NCBI GenBank assembly: GCA_013433145.1
Contig: CM024186.1
Span: 6,700,001 to 6,764,000 of the forward strand
Length of the DNA stretch: 64,000 nt
From: Ascaris suum
Taxonomy: Eukaryota > Nematoda > Chromadorea > Rhabditida > Ascarididae
Reading direction: 5' to 3'
Numbering within the stretch: the stretch's first letter is position 1; each line of letters starts with the position of its first letter. The translations under genes were made by a program, and so were the position numbers. This document shows, one piece after another, positions 12,036-25,956 of the stretch. The notes under the pieces were generated by a model. It did no database searches. It was given only the letters and a program-made list of their open reading frames with translations, and had not been told where the DNA came from.

Positions 12036-13449
12036 ACGTTTGTATTCCCCATATCTCTTTATCACCTATGAGTTATGCTATTCCTCTTCACTTTTCTTGA
12101 GTTTTAAATGCATGGTGGTGTGCTATGTTTATGGTCAAAGATGTTCTCGTTGTTTCTTTGCATATTTATTTTATTTCGATGCGCATTCTATGTTTTCCTA
12201 TAAAATGAAGAAATCTTTATTCGTTTTGTTGCGTTGAATATTTTGTTAATTTCCTATAAAGTTACTTTTTTAAAATATTGTTCGATGTTAAATCTATAAA
12301 CACCATATTTGAAATGAAGGGAAGGTATTTTCGATGAAAGATATTCGTTTATTCGTTAGAGATTATATAAGAAAGAAGGTATCAAGTATTTTATAAAGAC
12401 TTGTCTTACAAATGTGATAGTGCTTAAGAGAAGAGAAATACGATTCTGTAGATGGAATTCGCGAGTTGTGCCAATATTTGCATCGTTTCAGTTAGTCATT
12501 CGTCGATATTTTATTTCTTCGAAATTAATGAGGAATTTCATTTTTTCTTTTTTTTTCTCTCCAGACAGTAATTTTTGAAAAATTCAAATTTTTTTGTGCA
12601 TGAAAGAATTTTTAATGAATTATATTTAGAACTTTTTCACGTGTATATTTTTGTTTTTTTTTTTTTAAATTGCCTTACTCTTTAACATTTCTATCATGTA
12701 AAATAATTGTGGGAATTTTATTTGTGCGTCGTATATGCGTCTAACAATAGTCTAATCTAATGGCAATAAATTTTAATAACGTTGCAATTTCGTGGAAAAC
12801 AATTTCTCGAAACATCACATAACTATTAAAATTTTACTTTATGCGGAATTCACTAAAAAAAATTGAAAAATTTTCATATGTTTGTTGGGGTTTTTTTTGA
12901 TAAATGATAGATCTGATTTTCATAATAAAAGTAAGTACATATGAGAAATTAAGAATAAAACCTTTAAGCATTTCTTTTAGCAAATGATATTTCCTCTATA
13001 CTCCTTTCTAATCTTCCTTCCTTCCTTCCCTCCTCCCTCCCTCCCTCCCTTCCTCCCCCCTCTGCCACCTTCCTTCACCTCCAGCAAACTCATATGGGAG
13101 AGATATTGATGTATAGTACGAGTATCGATATATTTGCAAAATTGCGAACGCTGTCTAGGATATAAGTGATCGCTAGGACTTGTCTTTGATCTCGTTTGGA
13201 ACATTTCTTTGGTGAGTTGTTATCACTTAAAATGATCTGGATACTAAAAGATGCGTAACAACGTGGTTTCATAAGTTAGTCGATGCGATGTGTGACTGCA
13301 TAGTTAAGGCAACTATGCACAACTAAGTCGATTATAACCCTAATTGAAAGGAGCACTGGTGATGTGTTTTCCCATTTATTCTCTAATGTCGATTTTATTT
13401 CACTTGACTGTTGTATTCTAATTATAGCTATTGGTTTGCGCAAATTCAG
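12036..13449. other. Intergenic, AT-rich
   Basis: No gene seen. Strongly AT-rich with poly-T runs at about 12540-12560 and 12650-12670. A CCTTCCTTCCCTCC-type pyrimidine tract lies at about 13010-13060. Confidence 0.4.
13448..13449 (+). promoter_or_regulatory. Likely spliced-leader acceptor of TSNAX
   Basis: GCGCAAATTCAG ends 20 nt before the ATG at 13470, with no upstream coding exon recognised. It may be a trans-splice site or the end of a 5'UTR intron. Confidence 0.4.
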
Positions 13450-13469
13450 GTACTTAAAGCAAGTAGATA

Positions 13470-16400
13470 ATGGAGAGCACAGAGCAGGATGGAGATCGTG
13501 GTATGGCACGTTGTCGGAAACGCCTCAAACAGGAAGCAAATCCCGATTGCACTAAGGTGTGGTCGGGTTCGAATGGAACGAACCACATCAATGAACATGA
13601 CAGAGAGCAGTTTCTTTGTTATAGACAAGGTATGTTTCTCTTACTTCAGTACTCCCTAGTGGGGTTCAGATTCCATATTTAATCGCCGCTTATCTCAGTT
13701 AGAGCTTTTCAGTTTCGATGAAATTTCACAGTTATCTAACTCAGGCAGGTTCTAGGATGCAACTAATGCGACCATATGGACTGGGAAAGACTTTAATTAA
13801 GGGTTTCCCTGGCAACAAAATAAATGGATGGCTTGCCCAGTGAAGGAGATTCATCAGGATGCAACCCGACCCACCGATGGATAACTCGACGATGAAATTT
13901 GGTAATTTGCTCTTCCAGGAGCTTTGTTATAACGTCCGGTTTCAGTCGTTGAAGCCTTATCGGACAATGCCAACAATAACGGTTTTTTGCAGACAGACTA
14001 ATGCCGTTTGTCCTGAAGTTTAGGGCCGATTGGGAGAAAGAGGAGATCGGGAGGGTTGAAGGGATCTCAGCAGGATAATTCGTTGTCTTGGCACTGAGCC
14101 ACACCGTAATTCCTGATAACTTATAGAAATGGATGATCGGAACGACAGATATGAGCGTTTAGTAAAGCCATCACGTGATATAACGATCGAAAGCAAACGC
14201 ATTATTTTCCAACTTCATAGATATACAGCTACAAAGACGGATGCCGAGAAAGGTTTTTGTTTGTTTTTTAAAATTTTTTTCTTTGGTGGGGAGAAGGGAG
14301 GGGGAAAGGCGGTAAGAAGGAAGCAGTGTTTCGAGTGACTAGGATTACCCAAGTTGCACCAACTCACCTATCTGTTACTCGCTTCGCCTGTCTACTTGGA
14401 ATTTCCCGTCGATTAATGGGGATTATCTGAAAGTATAATCACGTTGCTTTTGCTATCCGTCGTTTTTTGTCTTCCTCAAAGAACTGCAGCCTCGAATTTC
14501 TTCTAGTACTCATAAATTATGGCTTATCTATGCTGAAAATAGGTAATTTTCAATGAATATAGTGATATTTATTTCAGTTAATTTAATTTGAGACGGATAA
14601 TTGAATTCAATAAACGCTCGAAATGCGATACAAATGCAACGCTTTCGATAGCTTAAAAATGTGTTTCCATTTGCGTTAGATGAGCGGACTTATTTATAGG
14701 TTATTCAACCCCTTCAACTCCCTTCTTTTCGGAATATTGTGTCTATAATCTTTCCTTGATCTCCTTAATAATTTCACTCGTTCCCTTTCGGCGCTCTTTA
14801 TTTCCCATCTCTTTTTGATTCTTAGTTTTTTGATCACTACATGATTCATCTCATCGGCGCCTACATAAATAGAAGCTATTATTTTTGTCACCGATGGTAG
14901 ATCACTCGGAATGCACATTGTTTTGATGACGTTTGATAATCGATAGGTGAAGTGATCTATTCGATTAGATCATGAGATAAACGATCATATTTTGATCGTT
15001 GATAGTTCTGAGGCAATTCCTCGTTTCTTTAGCACTCTTGATGAGGGACAGCTATGCAAGCGGCCATTCGACAGATAGTATCTTAGTTTATGTGCAATTT
15101 TGCTTGCTGGCTGAGTTGAGGCAGTGATTGCTTGATGAGGTGCATTAACTGCGCAGATTCGATCGGTAAGACAACGAGGAGTGACTGGATCCGTTGAATA
15201 TTAGTTTAATGTTGTCATAGTACCTAGGTAGGGAGGATGCATTTTTTAATGTAGATCCCTCGTAAGATATGAAATGAAGGGAAGAGAAGGATATATTCGG
15301 AGGAAAATTGAGCTAATAAAAAAATAAAATTTGGCAAGGAACATGAGTTAAAATAATGCTAAGGAAGTGTCAGAGTTCTCTAATACACGTTTATATTAAG
15401 AAAAACGAAGGAATTTGCATATTCATGTAAAGAAAAGCGAAGGAATTTGCAGAGGATTTACTAAAGAAAGTGGAGTTACGTCTCGGCGATTTACGTCAGA
15501 AGCAGTTCTTTGCAGTGGCGAAAGAGTTGCTTCACTTGGATCAGAATCTCTACAACAGAGCTGTCACTTTCGGGCTTCAAGGTTGGTTGTGTCTGTGTTG
15601 TTTTCACACCTTGAATAGATACATATTCTGGGCTCTTTTATGCATTACGGGGTACCCTATCACTGAGATGCTAATTCATTGTCTATAGGATTACTTGCGT
15701 CCTCAGCTGAAGTGGACTTCCAGTGATACGAGAGTTTGTACTTCATACCTCTTTTCAGGGAATGATCTCTTTGCTCCCACTTTTCATGACAGCAAAGTAT
15801 AGTGTAGCATAGTTAACTCCAACTATGCAGGTTCCCACCAGATCCGGTTATCGTGGAATTGAATATCCAATTAGGGGCGCAAATTTTGATGTCCGCTTGC
15901 GGTGTTGTTTCTATTTATTCTTACAGAATACATAGAGGCATGGTCGTTCTATACGTTTATTGCAAAGAAAGATTTATTGCGTATCGATCAAGTCGCCGAT
16001 GGTCTTCGCTTCGAGAAACAAGACGACGAAGGGAAAACGATAGAAAAGTGAGTGAAAACAAAAACATTCTCATTGAAAACGCAACGCTTAGACATATTAA
16101 ATGGAGAAAAAAGGAAAGTATCATGTATCATTATGGTATACATTCAGTTTAAACAGCTGAAATTCTACCGCAGTAATAGTGCTAACATTGTTTGATGTGT
16201 TGGAGAAAATGACTGGATTTATTGATTTGCCTTATAGTCATCGATTTCCTAAGAATAAGAGCAAAAAGAAAAGGGAAAACACGCCAGTGAGTTGATACTG
16301 AGGTCATTTAGTGGTGTAGTGGGAGGTGGCACGGAGGTTTCGGTAGTATTTTTAAAAAGAGATGCGGTTTGCTGGCTTCTTTAAGAAGTAGATAATTTTT

Positions 16401-19025
16401 GGCGAATTTTTAAAATCAACATCCAAGTAGCACTGAAAAATGAGCTGAAATAAAGAACGAATGAGATCTTCACCGATACCTTGTGATCTAATTTTATGTT
16501 TTAAATGAAAAGGTGTAGTTAAACACAAAGGTACACATATGACGGAGAGTGGAGGTACAGTGGAGGGCATATTGGAATTGCGTTGTTGATATTGAGGACA
16601 TATTACGCTTTCAAGTAGTCTTCGCCGAGGTGGCTTCTGATCATCGATTTTATTTTATTTACAGCTCTTCTTTGACTCATAATAACACCTTTATGTACCA
16701 CTTCTTACTCTTTACTCATATTTAATTTTACAATGAGTGTCTATGAGTATGACTTCATTGATGCGTTATAGATCCAAATAATTGAAAGCCGAGGAGCTTA
16801 TTGATTAATTTTAGATTTTGGGAGGATGATGAAGGGATTCATAAAAATCTCGCATGAAAATTTCTCAATAATTTTGCTAAGAAATGAAAGATGGAATTAG
16901 AGAGTGACGACTCAGAATCTGATTTTTCATTTATCGGTCGAGGAGTTTGATCTATATTAGTGCGATAAACTTCAATTCTTTACTGTAATCGTTATATGTT
17001 AGTAAGTCTGAGGTATGAAAATATAACAATTGTCTTATTTTCAGATATTTTGTTGAAGTTTCTGCGATGGATTACCTTTTAGGTTTGAGTGATTTGGGCG
17101 GAGAATTAATGAGATTCGCAATAAATCAGGTTTATTATATTATTTCCCCGACTTTTCTTTGAAAGATTAAACAACGGTTATACATTTAGCATTGTCGACA
17201 TCATTTCCTTTCAAAGAAATGTTTTGTTAAATATTTCATCTTTTTAAATGATGATAGGGGAGAGAGAGGAGGTGGGAAGCGAGAGGGGGAGAAGAGTAAA
17301 GCGGTGAGGTCTTCTCTGTTTTTGTTCCTACGTCTCATGCCATGCTAATTAGTTGATTTGTGTATAGTCGTTGTCATCTTTGGATCGGCGTTAATGTCAT
17401 AATAGAAATTACATTTACAACTATAAAAGACTCCCTTTTCCGTTCCGGAAACGTTGTTCACTCATTCATAACGTCTATAAAACTCATCCATTTTTGGATC
17501 TTCTGTATTATTTATCTTTTTTAACACCTTTCATGTTTTGAAACTATTTTCTCTAGTTACTCTCTAGTTACCTGGTTACTTATCACTATTTTACTGTTGC
17601 AATAATCCAGTATTTATCTTTGTCCATCTGTTGGATTTAAATTCCGTTAAATTATAAAATTTATCGTTAAGGTGGCCGCCGATCATCGAGCACCAAATGA
17701 AGTGGCTAATTTTATGCGAAATTTATACGCTTATTATTTATTACTCGATAATATGTGCTATAATAAGGATTATGCGGATAAATTACGCGTGTTGAGAGCT
17801 TCATTAATGAAGGTTTATTGTCATTTTTATTCTTTCCAGGCCTTGTTTAATGAAGTGAACTCAATTTATAGCACCTTTTTTGAATTTAATGCTTATTTGT
17901 GTTAAAACGTTGAATTTGGAAGAGAGGATTGCTTTCTTCAGCTTTATTAAGCTCTCAAGTATTGCGATTCGATCTCATATCTCAGTGCCGATTTAAATTA
18001 GTGATAAATATTTGTATCATTTATAAGTATCCTTACATGTATGTGATCACAAATCGATCATTCAATTCATTTCAGGAGTTAAGCATTTGTCGATTTGTTC
18101 GATTATTTATAATATTGGCTTATTTTAGTAGATGCTGGTTTATAACGTGGCAAAGGAGGAAGGGAGATTGAGGAGAGTTGTATTGGTAGAGCTGAAGAGA
18201 AAAGTACCCTCCTCTTACTTTTTTGATATCTTTTACACGCTTATATTTTTTGGTATATTTATAGACTAATTTCTGATTGCTTGAAAAATAAAGAGCATGA
18301 GAATTGCTTTAAAGTATAGAGCTATGAAGTTTATGAGAGAAATTTTCATCGATGCTATTATTCGAGTCTGCGAACGTCGGACTCTAGAGTAATTCAAACT
18401 TAAGGTGTTTGGTGTGCCAAATAAGTTCAGAAAGAATATTTCAGGTCTAGGGGAGGGGGGGTCTTTCGATTTTTTTTCACAGCAAACCGTCTCACAAATG
18501 ACTTTATTTTATCTCTCTTTGTAGCTTTCTCCTCGAGAAGTTCAAACTTTCCTATTGGCATTGCTTCCCTCCTTTTTTGTGCAATGAAGAGCAGTAATTT
18601 CATCCGTGTATGAGATTATCAATCCATGATCGTAATCGAGATCGCCACATCGAGGCGAAATCATCTTTTATTGCAAGCAACGAAATCACGATCCATACCC
18701 ACTAAATAGTTCTTGAGGCAGTCATTGAACTTCAAAAATTACTTCTTCTGTTACTTTCTAGAATTTCCATAAATGCTCTTGCCTGCCGGTTAGGTTTACA
18801 GTTTTTATAGTTTCTCCGATTAGGTTTACGGTTTATAGTTTTGTGGTTTTTACGTTCATTCATAGGTTTATGGGTTTGCAGGTGGAATATGAGTTGTATT
18901 CACTGAAAGTGCGATGCAGTGAAGTACCAACAGAAATGATGGCCGATTATATGTCTCTGTTTGCGGGTAGTATGCAGCAAACATCGAGTGGTCCAGATGA
19001 GCAAAGCCGTCGCTCCTACTACTGA
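13470..19025 (+). CDS. TSNAX: Translin-associated factor X (TRAX), C3PO endoribonuclease subunit
   Basis: Seven exons, 13470-13629, 14127-14252, 15453-15581, 15927-16047, 17045-17129, 17672-17812 and 18882-19025 (TGA 19023-19025), join without a break into 301 aa; human TRAX has 290. Conserved stretches include [59 protein letters not shown] and [23 protein letters not shown] is the catalytic subunit of C3PO with translin; C3PO removes siRNA passenger strands and trims tRNA 5' fragments. The acidic active-site residues are kept: E139 and E142 (EYIE), D195 and E199 (DLGGE). The N-terminal basic patch (RCRKRLKQE) resembles the nuclear-localisation segment of the family. No frameshift is needed. 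All introns are GT-AG. Translin itself is not in the window. Confidence 0.95.
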
Positions 19026-22000
19026 GTGACGTTATTATTGAAATGTACAAAACGATCGTTTTATAAGTATGAGAATCTCTTTATGAATCTTTTCATAAGG
19101 CTTTGATGTTGTGTTTACCTCATGTTGTTCAAAGAAGTTTTTCGCGCTAATGTTTTTCGAAATCTTGGCTTTTTTCTGTTACGGTTTGATTTGAGTTTTA
19201 ATATACTGAATGCCAGCATTAAAAAAATCATTGCAAAAATTATTGTGCTGAAAAAAAATGCAATGCAACAGTGAGCATAAGGATGCAATTTTGCAAGCGA
19301 AACAGTTCCGAAAAGTGAATGCCCAACATTTTTCTTCGATAAGATTATCGTCTGTCCCTTCCCTTCCCCCACTATCACCCTATCACCATGTCATCACCAC
19401 ATTAATTGTCCTCAATGCGCATCGAACCTCGTTAGCCCAGGGGCACTTTTTCAACTGTTACTGTAATGTTTCGATGCGTCGCCTGTTCCAATTGTTGTTA
19501 TTTGTATTTCGTCCATTATAATGGGTTGTTTTAGTTGAAGCCATTTGCTGTGGAAATTAAAGAATTGCAAGTTGTTTTTGGAGATTCTTGCATATGCATG
19601 TCATACAATCAGCATTAGCAATAACTCAACCCACGTGGTGGTCACAATTTTTGAGCGCCGTTGACGACACAACACGTCATCACATCCGCCTATCCGTATA
19701 TGCCAGGTGAGACTAGAACGAGGTACGCATTGCATTTCTTTTATAGGCAAAAAATTTCATTATGAGATGTTATCATTAGCCGTTCGGATATTGTAAAAAA
19801 AAAAATCGTATTTTAATCACCATACTTTGATCAATGATAATGATGTTTGATGTCAATTAATAATTATTTCCAAATACGTTCGAATTATTCGGTTGTTTAG
19901 GTATTTTCAACGTTTCACTTCGTATAATTTTTTGTCGTTCCGGATGTTGTGCTTTTCCGGGAGTGCACCTGTTGTACTTGTAGTCTGGCTAGTGTGTTTT
20001 TCCGGAAATACGCCCATTTGGGTAATGTGTTTTTCGCTATATTTTATTACGGTTGAGGTTTATTATAATGACGGCAATGAGTGAAATAGTTGATTATTTA
20101 TGCAATGAAAGTTCTATAACATCATAGCAAAAATATTGTGGCGCATTTCCACAATAGACATTCATCCCGAGAACAATAATGAGGCACAGTAAAATAAGGA
20201 GAAACCAACCGTTTTTGCTCGATGAAACGAATACAAAAAATGCTTTCAAAGAACGTAGAAAAAAATGTGATTCGTTGTAAAAGAAGTTAGTATTTTTATT
20301 CGGTGATGAAAAAAAAGCATTATTGTGATATTTAAATGATGCTCGGACGTTAAATCCTAATTTTAGAGAAAAAAGAAGACAACATATATGACTTAAAAGC
20401 AAATTGATGATCACCTCCATTGTCTAAAATCAACAACATTATGGAGATTATCGATATTCCAGGTTGGAATTCATTGGGTCGAAGTGCTTATAAATCAAAA
20501 CCGAAAATATCCAATGGCATATCGCAAGAGCAAATATTTGTGAATTTACTGCAAGGAATATTCAGGCCTATTCAAACAGATCAGCAAAATTGATACCGAT
20601 CAATTGTTTAAATTCTGAAGGGAACAAACAAATTTAACTCGATTCATCTGCACTGAAAACTCTGGAGGCAAAATATGCCGAGACACGATTTATAATTGGG
20701 GTTACATGGACCCTTAAGACACTCCTCGAATGTTTTAGGAACAAAATCCTGTTCTGTGGCATCTATGTATGAGTGTTTGTAAGGTGAACACCTTGATTTT
20801 CTGGAGCTGAAGCCCAAAGTTACCTGACAGCTTAAGAGGCAGAACTTCTGAGTTCCTTGTGGCGGAAGCTGAGGTCACAATGAGTTGGGGATCCCTGATC
20901 CTGAGGACTTCGAAACAAAATGAATGTATGCTGTTTACTTCGGCAACAAATTTATGCTCAAGGACCGTCCAGATCCCAGATCCTCAAAGCAGTGATTTCG
21001 CACGAGCTCGAGGATATCATGCCCCGAGTCTTACCGGTAGAAACTAGGACCATATGAGTTCGAGCTTTCCGAACCTCGAAGACCTTCGTGATGTGCAGCA
21101 AGATTATTTGAAATTGTATTCTCTAAAACAACGCATATGGGTGCTTTATAAACTTCATTAACGTGTGAAGGATGGTAAATCGGGTTGTCATGCTCGCCTA
21201 ATCAAATACCCCCAAAAATTGGAAATTCTTGTGACACTCGAAATAAAGCATCTATGAATTTATTGATTCATCGTTCATGTCGATGAGGTGATCTATCGAC
21301 CGTCCGAATGCCTTTATGATTTCACGTCTGATCATATTGATCCCTTTGATCGTAAACTCCTCAGGTAGATCATAGGTCATTTTATTGACTGAAAGCGCGT
21401 TTGATCTCAGGCGAGCCTATAAATAGTTGTCGGCATTGTCGTTGCATTCATTGTTGCTGATGTATCGCGTCGTAGTCGGTGGGTTCTTATCGGAGTTGTG
21501 CTACGAGGGATTGTTTCGTCGTTCATCTGAGTGTAGTTATTTATATTTGATATTCTCAACTCGTAATAGTAACGAACTAAATTTTACAATTTATGCTTTT
21601 TTCATTATATTGTTTGATGGTATTAGTAATTTGATAATTTCCTTAGCTGTAGGTGATCGATAATTTCGCAATCGTTTTTGTTGTTGAAAAAAAAAGAGCA
21701 AATTGCCACAAAGTTTATTCACCATTGTAATGCGTTTATATCTGGTCAAAGTAATGCTTACTTCATTTCATTTATCTTAGATTAATTTCTTTATTCTACT
21801 AAAATATATATAGTCTAGATTGAAAATAATTGAAATTATTAACTATTGAAACGATTCGAAAAGAGAAAGAAAAAAGACAAAATTTTGGAGGGAAATGCAA
21901 AAAGATATTGCGAAATCGGCTACAGAATTATTTAAATAGTACGATATGAACAGGTTTTACTTTAGTTCCTTCAATTTTCAATTAAAATGAATTCAATGCG

Positions 22001-22742
22001 GCCTATTTCAATTTATTCAGATTTCATTTTTTTTTTAGAATTTCATTTCGATGTTTATTAATTAGCTCATTTTTTAAGAAATTCTCAATTATGCTTAGAT
22101 ATTGTTGCAACTTAGGAATATTGATGGGCGATATTGTTGCAACTCTCTATTCGTCGTGCATTTCTTATTTAGCGATTTAATTCTAATTTAAGGAAACGGT
22201 TTTGAAATTTAGGTTTTTTTTGGTGATATTGCGATATATTCATAAGCTTCGTTATTCACCTGAAGAAGTAATAAAGCAAAAATTGTACGACCGACTTGCC
22301 CTATAGCTGTAATTCGAGAACAAAGAACTAAAATGTATCATACGGTGAGGAATTACGAGAAAAATATATGAAAATAGCAAAAGCGAAAAATTTCACATAG
22401 GTGATTTTTAAACTGTGCTATATATATCCGATTTTTATGATAGAATTCAATTGTGAAGTGCGAGAAAATGCATCAGTGTAATATATGCAGCCTTAGATTT
22501 ATAGACTTTACATTTATGCCATCATGGCTATTTAGCATATACGTTTTTTTATCATCAGCATCTCATCCACGGGAGTTTCAGAGGCCTGATCGGGGAAATG
22601 TGGATCAGAATAAAAGAATGCTGTTTATTTTTGAGTTCGAAAGCTGGTTAATGTATTCCTAACGTAGAACAGAATATGATATTAAGGTAAAGGAGATAAT
22701 TAAGACTGAGATGTGGTATTAAGATAAAGCAGGTAATTATAG
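19026..22742. other. No recognised gene; scattered short open frames
   Basis: I see no supported gene. An ATG-started 50-codon frame at 20443-20595 and a GC-richer stretch at about 20640-21060 have no recognised domain. A TATAAATAG sequence at 21418-21426 could be a core promoter, perhaps for the BTB-like gene downstream, but no 5' exon could be linked to it. N-terminal exons of the BTB-like gene should lie here if that gene is intact, and I could not find them. Confidence 0.3.
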
Positions 22743-25147
22743 GTACGCTCGATGATCGAGTTTATGTATTGTGGTACCTCAAGTCATCTTAGCGGGAACG
22801 CGGAAGGGATTTTTCGGTTGGCCGATATGTATGGTATACTAAACTTGAAAACAAAATGCAAGCAACTTTTAGCATCGAAAATTAACGAGCCAAACATTAT
22901 TTCAAGTTTAATTACGGCTGATAGTTGTGCCGCTGATCAACTTACTAAGGTAATTCAGCATTTTTCAATTTTACTGCAATAGATTTACTAATATTTGCAA
23001 TAGAGTTGCAATGGATTAATAGTTGTATTGAACTGCAATGAATTTATTAATATTTGCAAAAAAAAAATTCTTTTAAAAACTTTCTTTCGATTCAGCATTG
23101 TTCAATAATAACTCAAAATTGGAGATTGACGTGGAGGAAAATAGCGGAAAAAAAGCAGAAAAGATGTCGCAGTATTAGAAAAGCTCGAAAACAGATCGGT
23201 ATTCCTTGTCGGAAGTTTCCCATTCCTATACGATGACATTTAGAAGAAAATTATGATTAGGCGAAAAGATTGAGATTACATGGATGCCTTCATATAGTTG
23301 ACAAATTGAGAATATTAACTTAATTCGATCCTATGGCGGACTATTTTTATTGTTTTGGTTCATTTTGTTATTCGATAGAAACGATATAGAAGTGCACGTA
23401 GAATGCAACTCGATATAAAGCAATAAAGGATGTGGGTGATCTGGGCAACATCTGCGCAAACATTTCAGTAACCTCTCCATTATCCCAGTATAAGTCCGAA
23501 ATCTACGTTCCAAATTTAGTATCGAGGTCGGTAAATCGCTAGAGGTGATCAAGAAATCATCCTATAGAATTAAGGAAATATTATTCCAATTTGGCGTGCA
23601 AAGTTTAACGTTGATATATTGAGAGAGACATCAGGAAGTAGCGTAAATTGTTGAAGAAATAATTTCTCGGTGGATGAGATTGTGGAGTTTTTTTTTTTTT
23701 TAATTGGGAAAAAAGCGTAAAAATTTTATGAAAAACGGCGAATGATATCTTTAGGGAAGAATGTGATGAGAGTCTATATAACTTAAGAGAATCTATGAAA
23801 ATTGTGGAGCATTGAATTGATATAATCCTAGTAATTGTGCACATTTGATCGGTGAAATGGGTTAAATTAGTTGAATTCTAGTTGAGTATATAAATAATCG
23901 GCTCAGTAGACACAAACGAACAAACAGACATAACGCAGCTATTTATAAAACTATTAGCACAAGACCAGACAAAAAGACCACAAGTCAAATGATCGGCGTT
24001 CTACGGCTATGGACAATTCGTTTTCAACAAATTAAGTAATAATTCATTTTTTTTTTTGAGGAGGAAGGGGGGAGAAGGGAAAGGGGCTGTAAAAATGTTG
24101 GTAATATATCGATTAGAAGGTGATGATGTTAGGGATGGGTATAGAAATGAGGCAATTCACATGAAAAGAACACTTTTGAGCATTGATATCAGCAGTGGAA
24201 CATTAGAAATTTTGAAAATTTCTTTAAAACTCATTAATGGAAGAGGCAGCTTCCTGGACTTATGGTCATAGCGGTAATCATCGTCGTTCAAATTTAAATA
24301 TTAAATAATTTTTTCAATGACTTAAAATTAGTGAATTTTATGAGATTTGCGCAAAATTTTGCGAACGCACGTTATCATGCGATATCGACCTTTGTATATG
24401 TATCTGTTTGTCTATCTGCCCTTCTGTCTGTCCGTCCGTTTGGTTATTTCAGTTTGGCGAGTCACAAAAGCTCTAGCAGTAATATTTCACGAACGGGATC
24501 TGCATGACAGGGTTAGTTATTTTTTCGAGAAATTTCGTTCATTTTGGTCATCTTCTAGGCGCAACACCGATCCTATATACTCATTTCAACATACTCCCTA
24601 TAAAGAGTGCCTCAAATGAGTTCTTTTATGTGCATTTCCTACAACCGATTAGATTAAATATGACGCTATATTATTAAGTTTATCGTTATTTTTGATTATT
24701 GAAACAAAATTATTTCTCCATATATGCTCGAATACAAAAAGCACATACGTGCCAACCTCCCCGATGTATTTTCCCATTTATTTTTATAGGCTTGTGAGAA
24801 ATCACATCCACATATATCAAGGGCTACATTAGAGGCACTCTATTGTCGTCGGAATGCACACAACGATGACGACGAATCATCGTCTTCGGACGACGATAGC
24901 GATTGTTGTTCGTCGGATGGTACTCGTTATTAGCTATGTGGATGAATCCGAGGAAGAGGAAGAACAGCTTATCGAACAAACTGATATTACACCTAATGAG
25001 GTAATACCAACACATGAACTACCTGTCCGATTTGTGGATCATTATGAACGTTTTATTCGTATTGTACACGCTAGTACGCAGTTAAATTTCAATGCGATTG
25101 CACGTAATATTGCAGTTTGTTCACCTTTTTTATTGCTTCATATGTAG
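22743..25147 (+). CDS. Partial BTB/POZ protein (SPOP-like) with acidic tail, frame-disrupted
   Basis: Exon 22743-22949 has a TAATTATAG acceptor and a GTAATT donor, phase 0 on both sides. It encodes 69 aa with IEFMYCG, then RLADMYGILNLKTKC and ITADSCAADQLTK, the last third of a BTB domain running into the BACK-like helices of SPOP/TDPOZ adaptors for Cullin-3 ubiquitin ligases. An exon starting at 24790, also phase 0, continues with EKSHPHISRATLEALYCRR. This resembles the 'SHPHLVAEAYRSL' end of SPOP. A Ser/Asp run follows, stopped by TAG 24931. One frame over, the text resumes as YVDESEEEEEQLIE and continues through VRFVDHYERFIRIVH to TAG 25145-25147. A one-base discrepancy between about 24919 and 24934 would join them. 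The start of the BTB fold, any MATH domain and the segment between the two exons are missing, so this may be an incomplete model or a relic. Linking the two exons is inference. Confidence 0.5.
24395..24610. repeat. Dispersed repeat with CTGTCTGTCCGT core, copy 1
   Basis: A stretch of TCTGTCTGTCCGTCCGTTTG is followed by TTTCAGTTTGGCGAGTCAC and AAAAGCT. A similar arrangement occurs at 27.66-27.86 kb. Two diverged copies in one window suggest an interspersed family. The boundaries are not clear. Confidence 0.45.
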
Positions 25148-25956
25148 TTGTTAAAAAGTTTGTGATGAATTAAGTCATTGAAGACATAATCTTTCCTATT
25201 TTCTACTCTTAATTTTAATTTAAAGAGTACCAAGTAATAGAACGGCTGTCGAGATGAATCAGAGGAGGGAGAGGAGCAGGTGGATGGGAGACCAAGGGGG
25301 ATGGGGGCAGGTAGGGATAGGAGGCAGTAAAAGGTTAAAAGTTTTTTTGGCGTTACGCCGAGAAAGCGGGAATTTTCCATCTAACCATTGTTTACGCATA
25401 TTCAAAAATTGAGATATTTCCTAAGTGGATGAAGGGACGGTTACGGTAATGGTTCTTGTACGATCATTGTTCGAATATTTCGGCACGGCTTGTAGGAATT
25501 AAAAGGTATCGTTGTCGTAAATTCTCTTCAAATTTATTTTTTACTATTTGTAAATACTGCAGTTCTATTATATTATATTGGTTTTGATGTTTTATTACCG
25601 ATTTTCATTGTCACAACAGATGAGCTAATTTTTATTCCTACTGTTATGTATATTTGTATAATTTTATCCCTGTACACGCTGTAAATTCCACTTTTTTCTC
25701 CCTTTTTTATAAAAACAAGCATTTTATGTTGAGTTAAGAAAGCTTTCAATCATTACTTTTTTATATGAGTTGCGAAAGAGAGGAGATGTCAGTTAGAGGT
25801 CGAAGAAGAGGGCTTGAAGGGGGAAGGAGAGGGGGGGCGGAGACTTGAGAATGTGAACATTGGAAATATTCCGGTCATATTTCCTTTGAAAAAATCTGTT
25901 TCAAAATATTTTAATGTAAGATGAATCGATAATCGCAGTGGAATTAAACACAAGGA
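25148..25956. other. Intergenic, no recognised gene
   Basis: No gene seen. GGGGAGG-rich polypurine tracts lie at about 25258-25325 and 25795-25845. Confidence 0.4.

Noticed and set aside
21418..21663. TATAAATAG with a following 78-codon frame as a promoter-gene pair
   Set aside because: The frame is hydrophobic and low-complexity without splice sites or homology; only the TATA-like sequence is noted.
23098..23236. Open frame after a TTTCGATTCAG acceptor, considered as a middle exon of the BTB-like gene
   Set aside because: No donor gives the phase required by the next exon, and the sequence is only loosely like SPOP.
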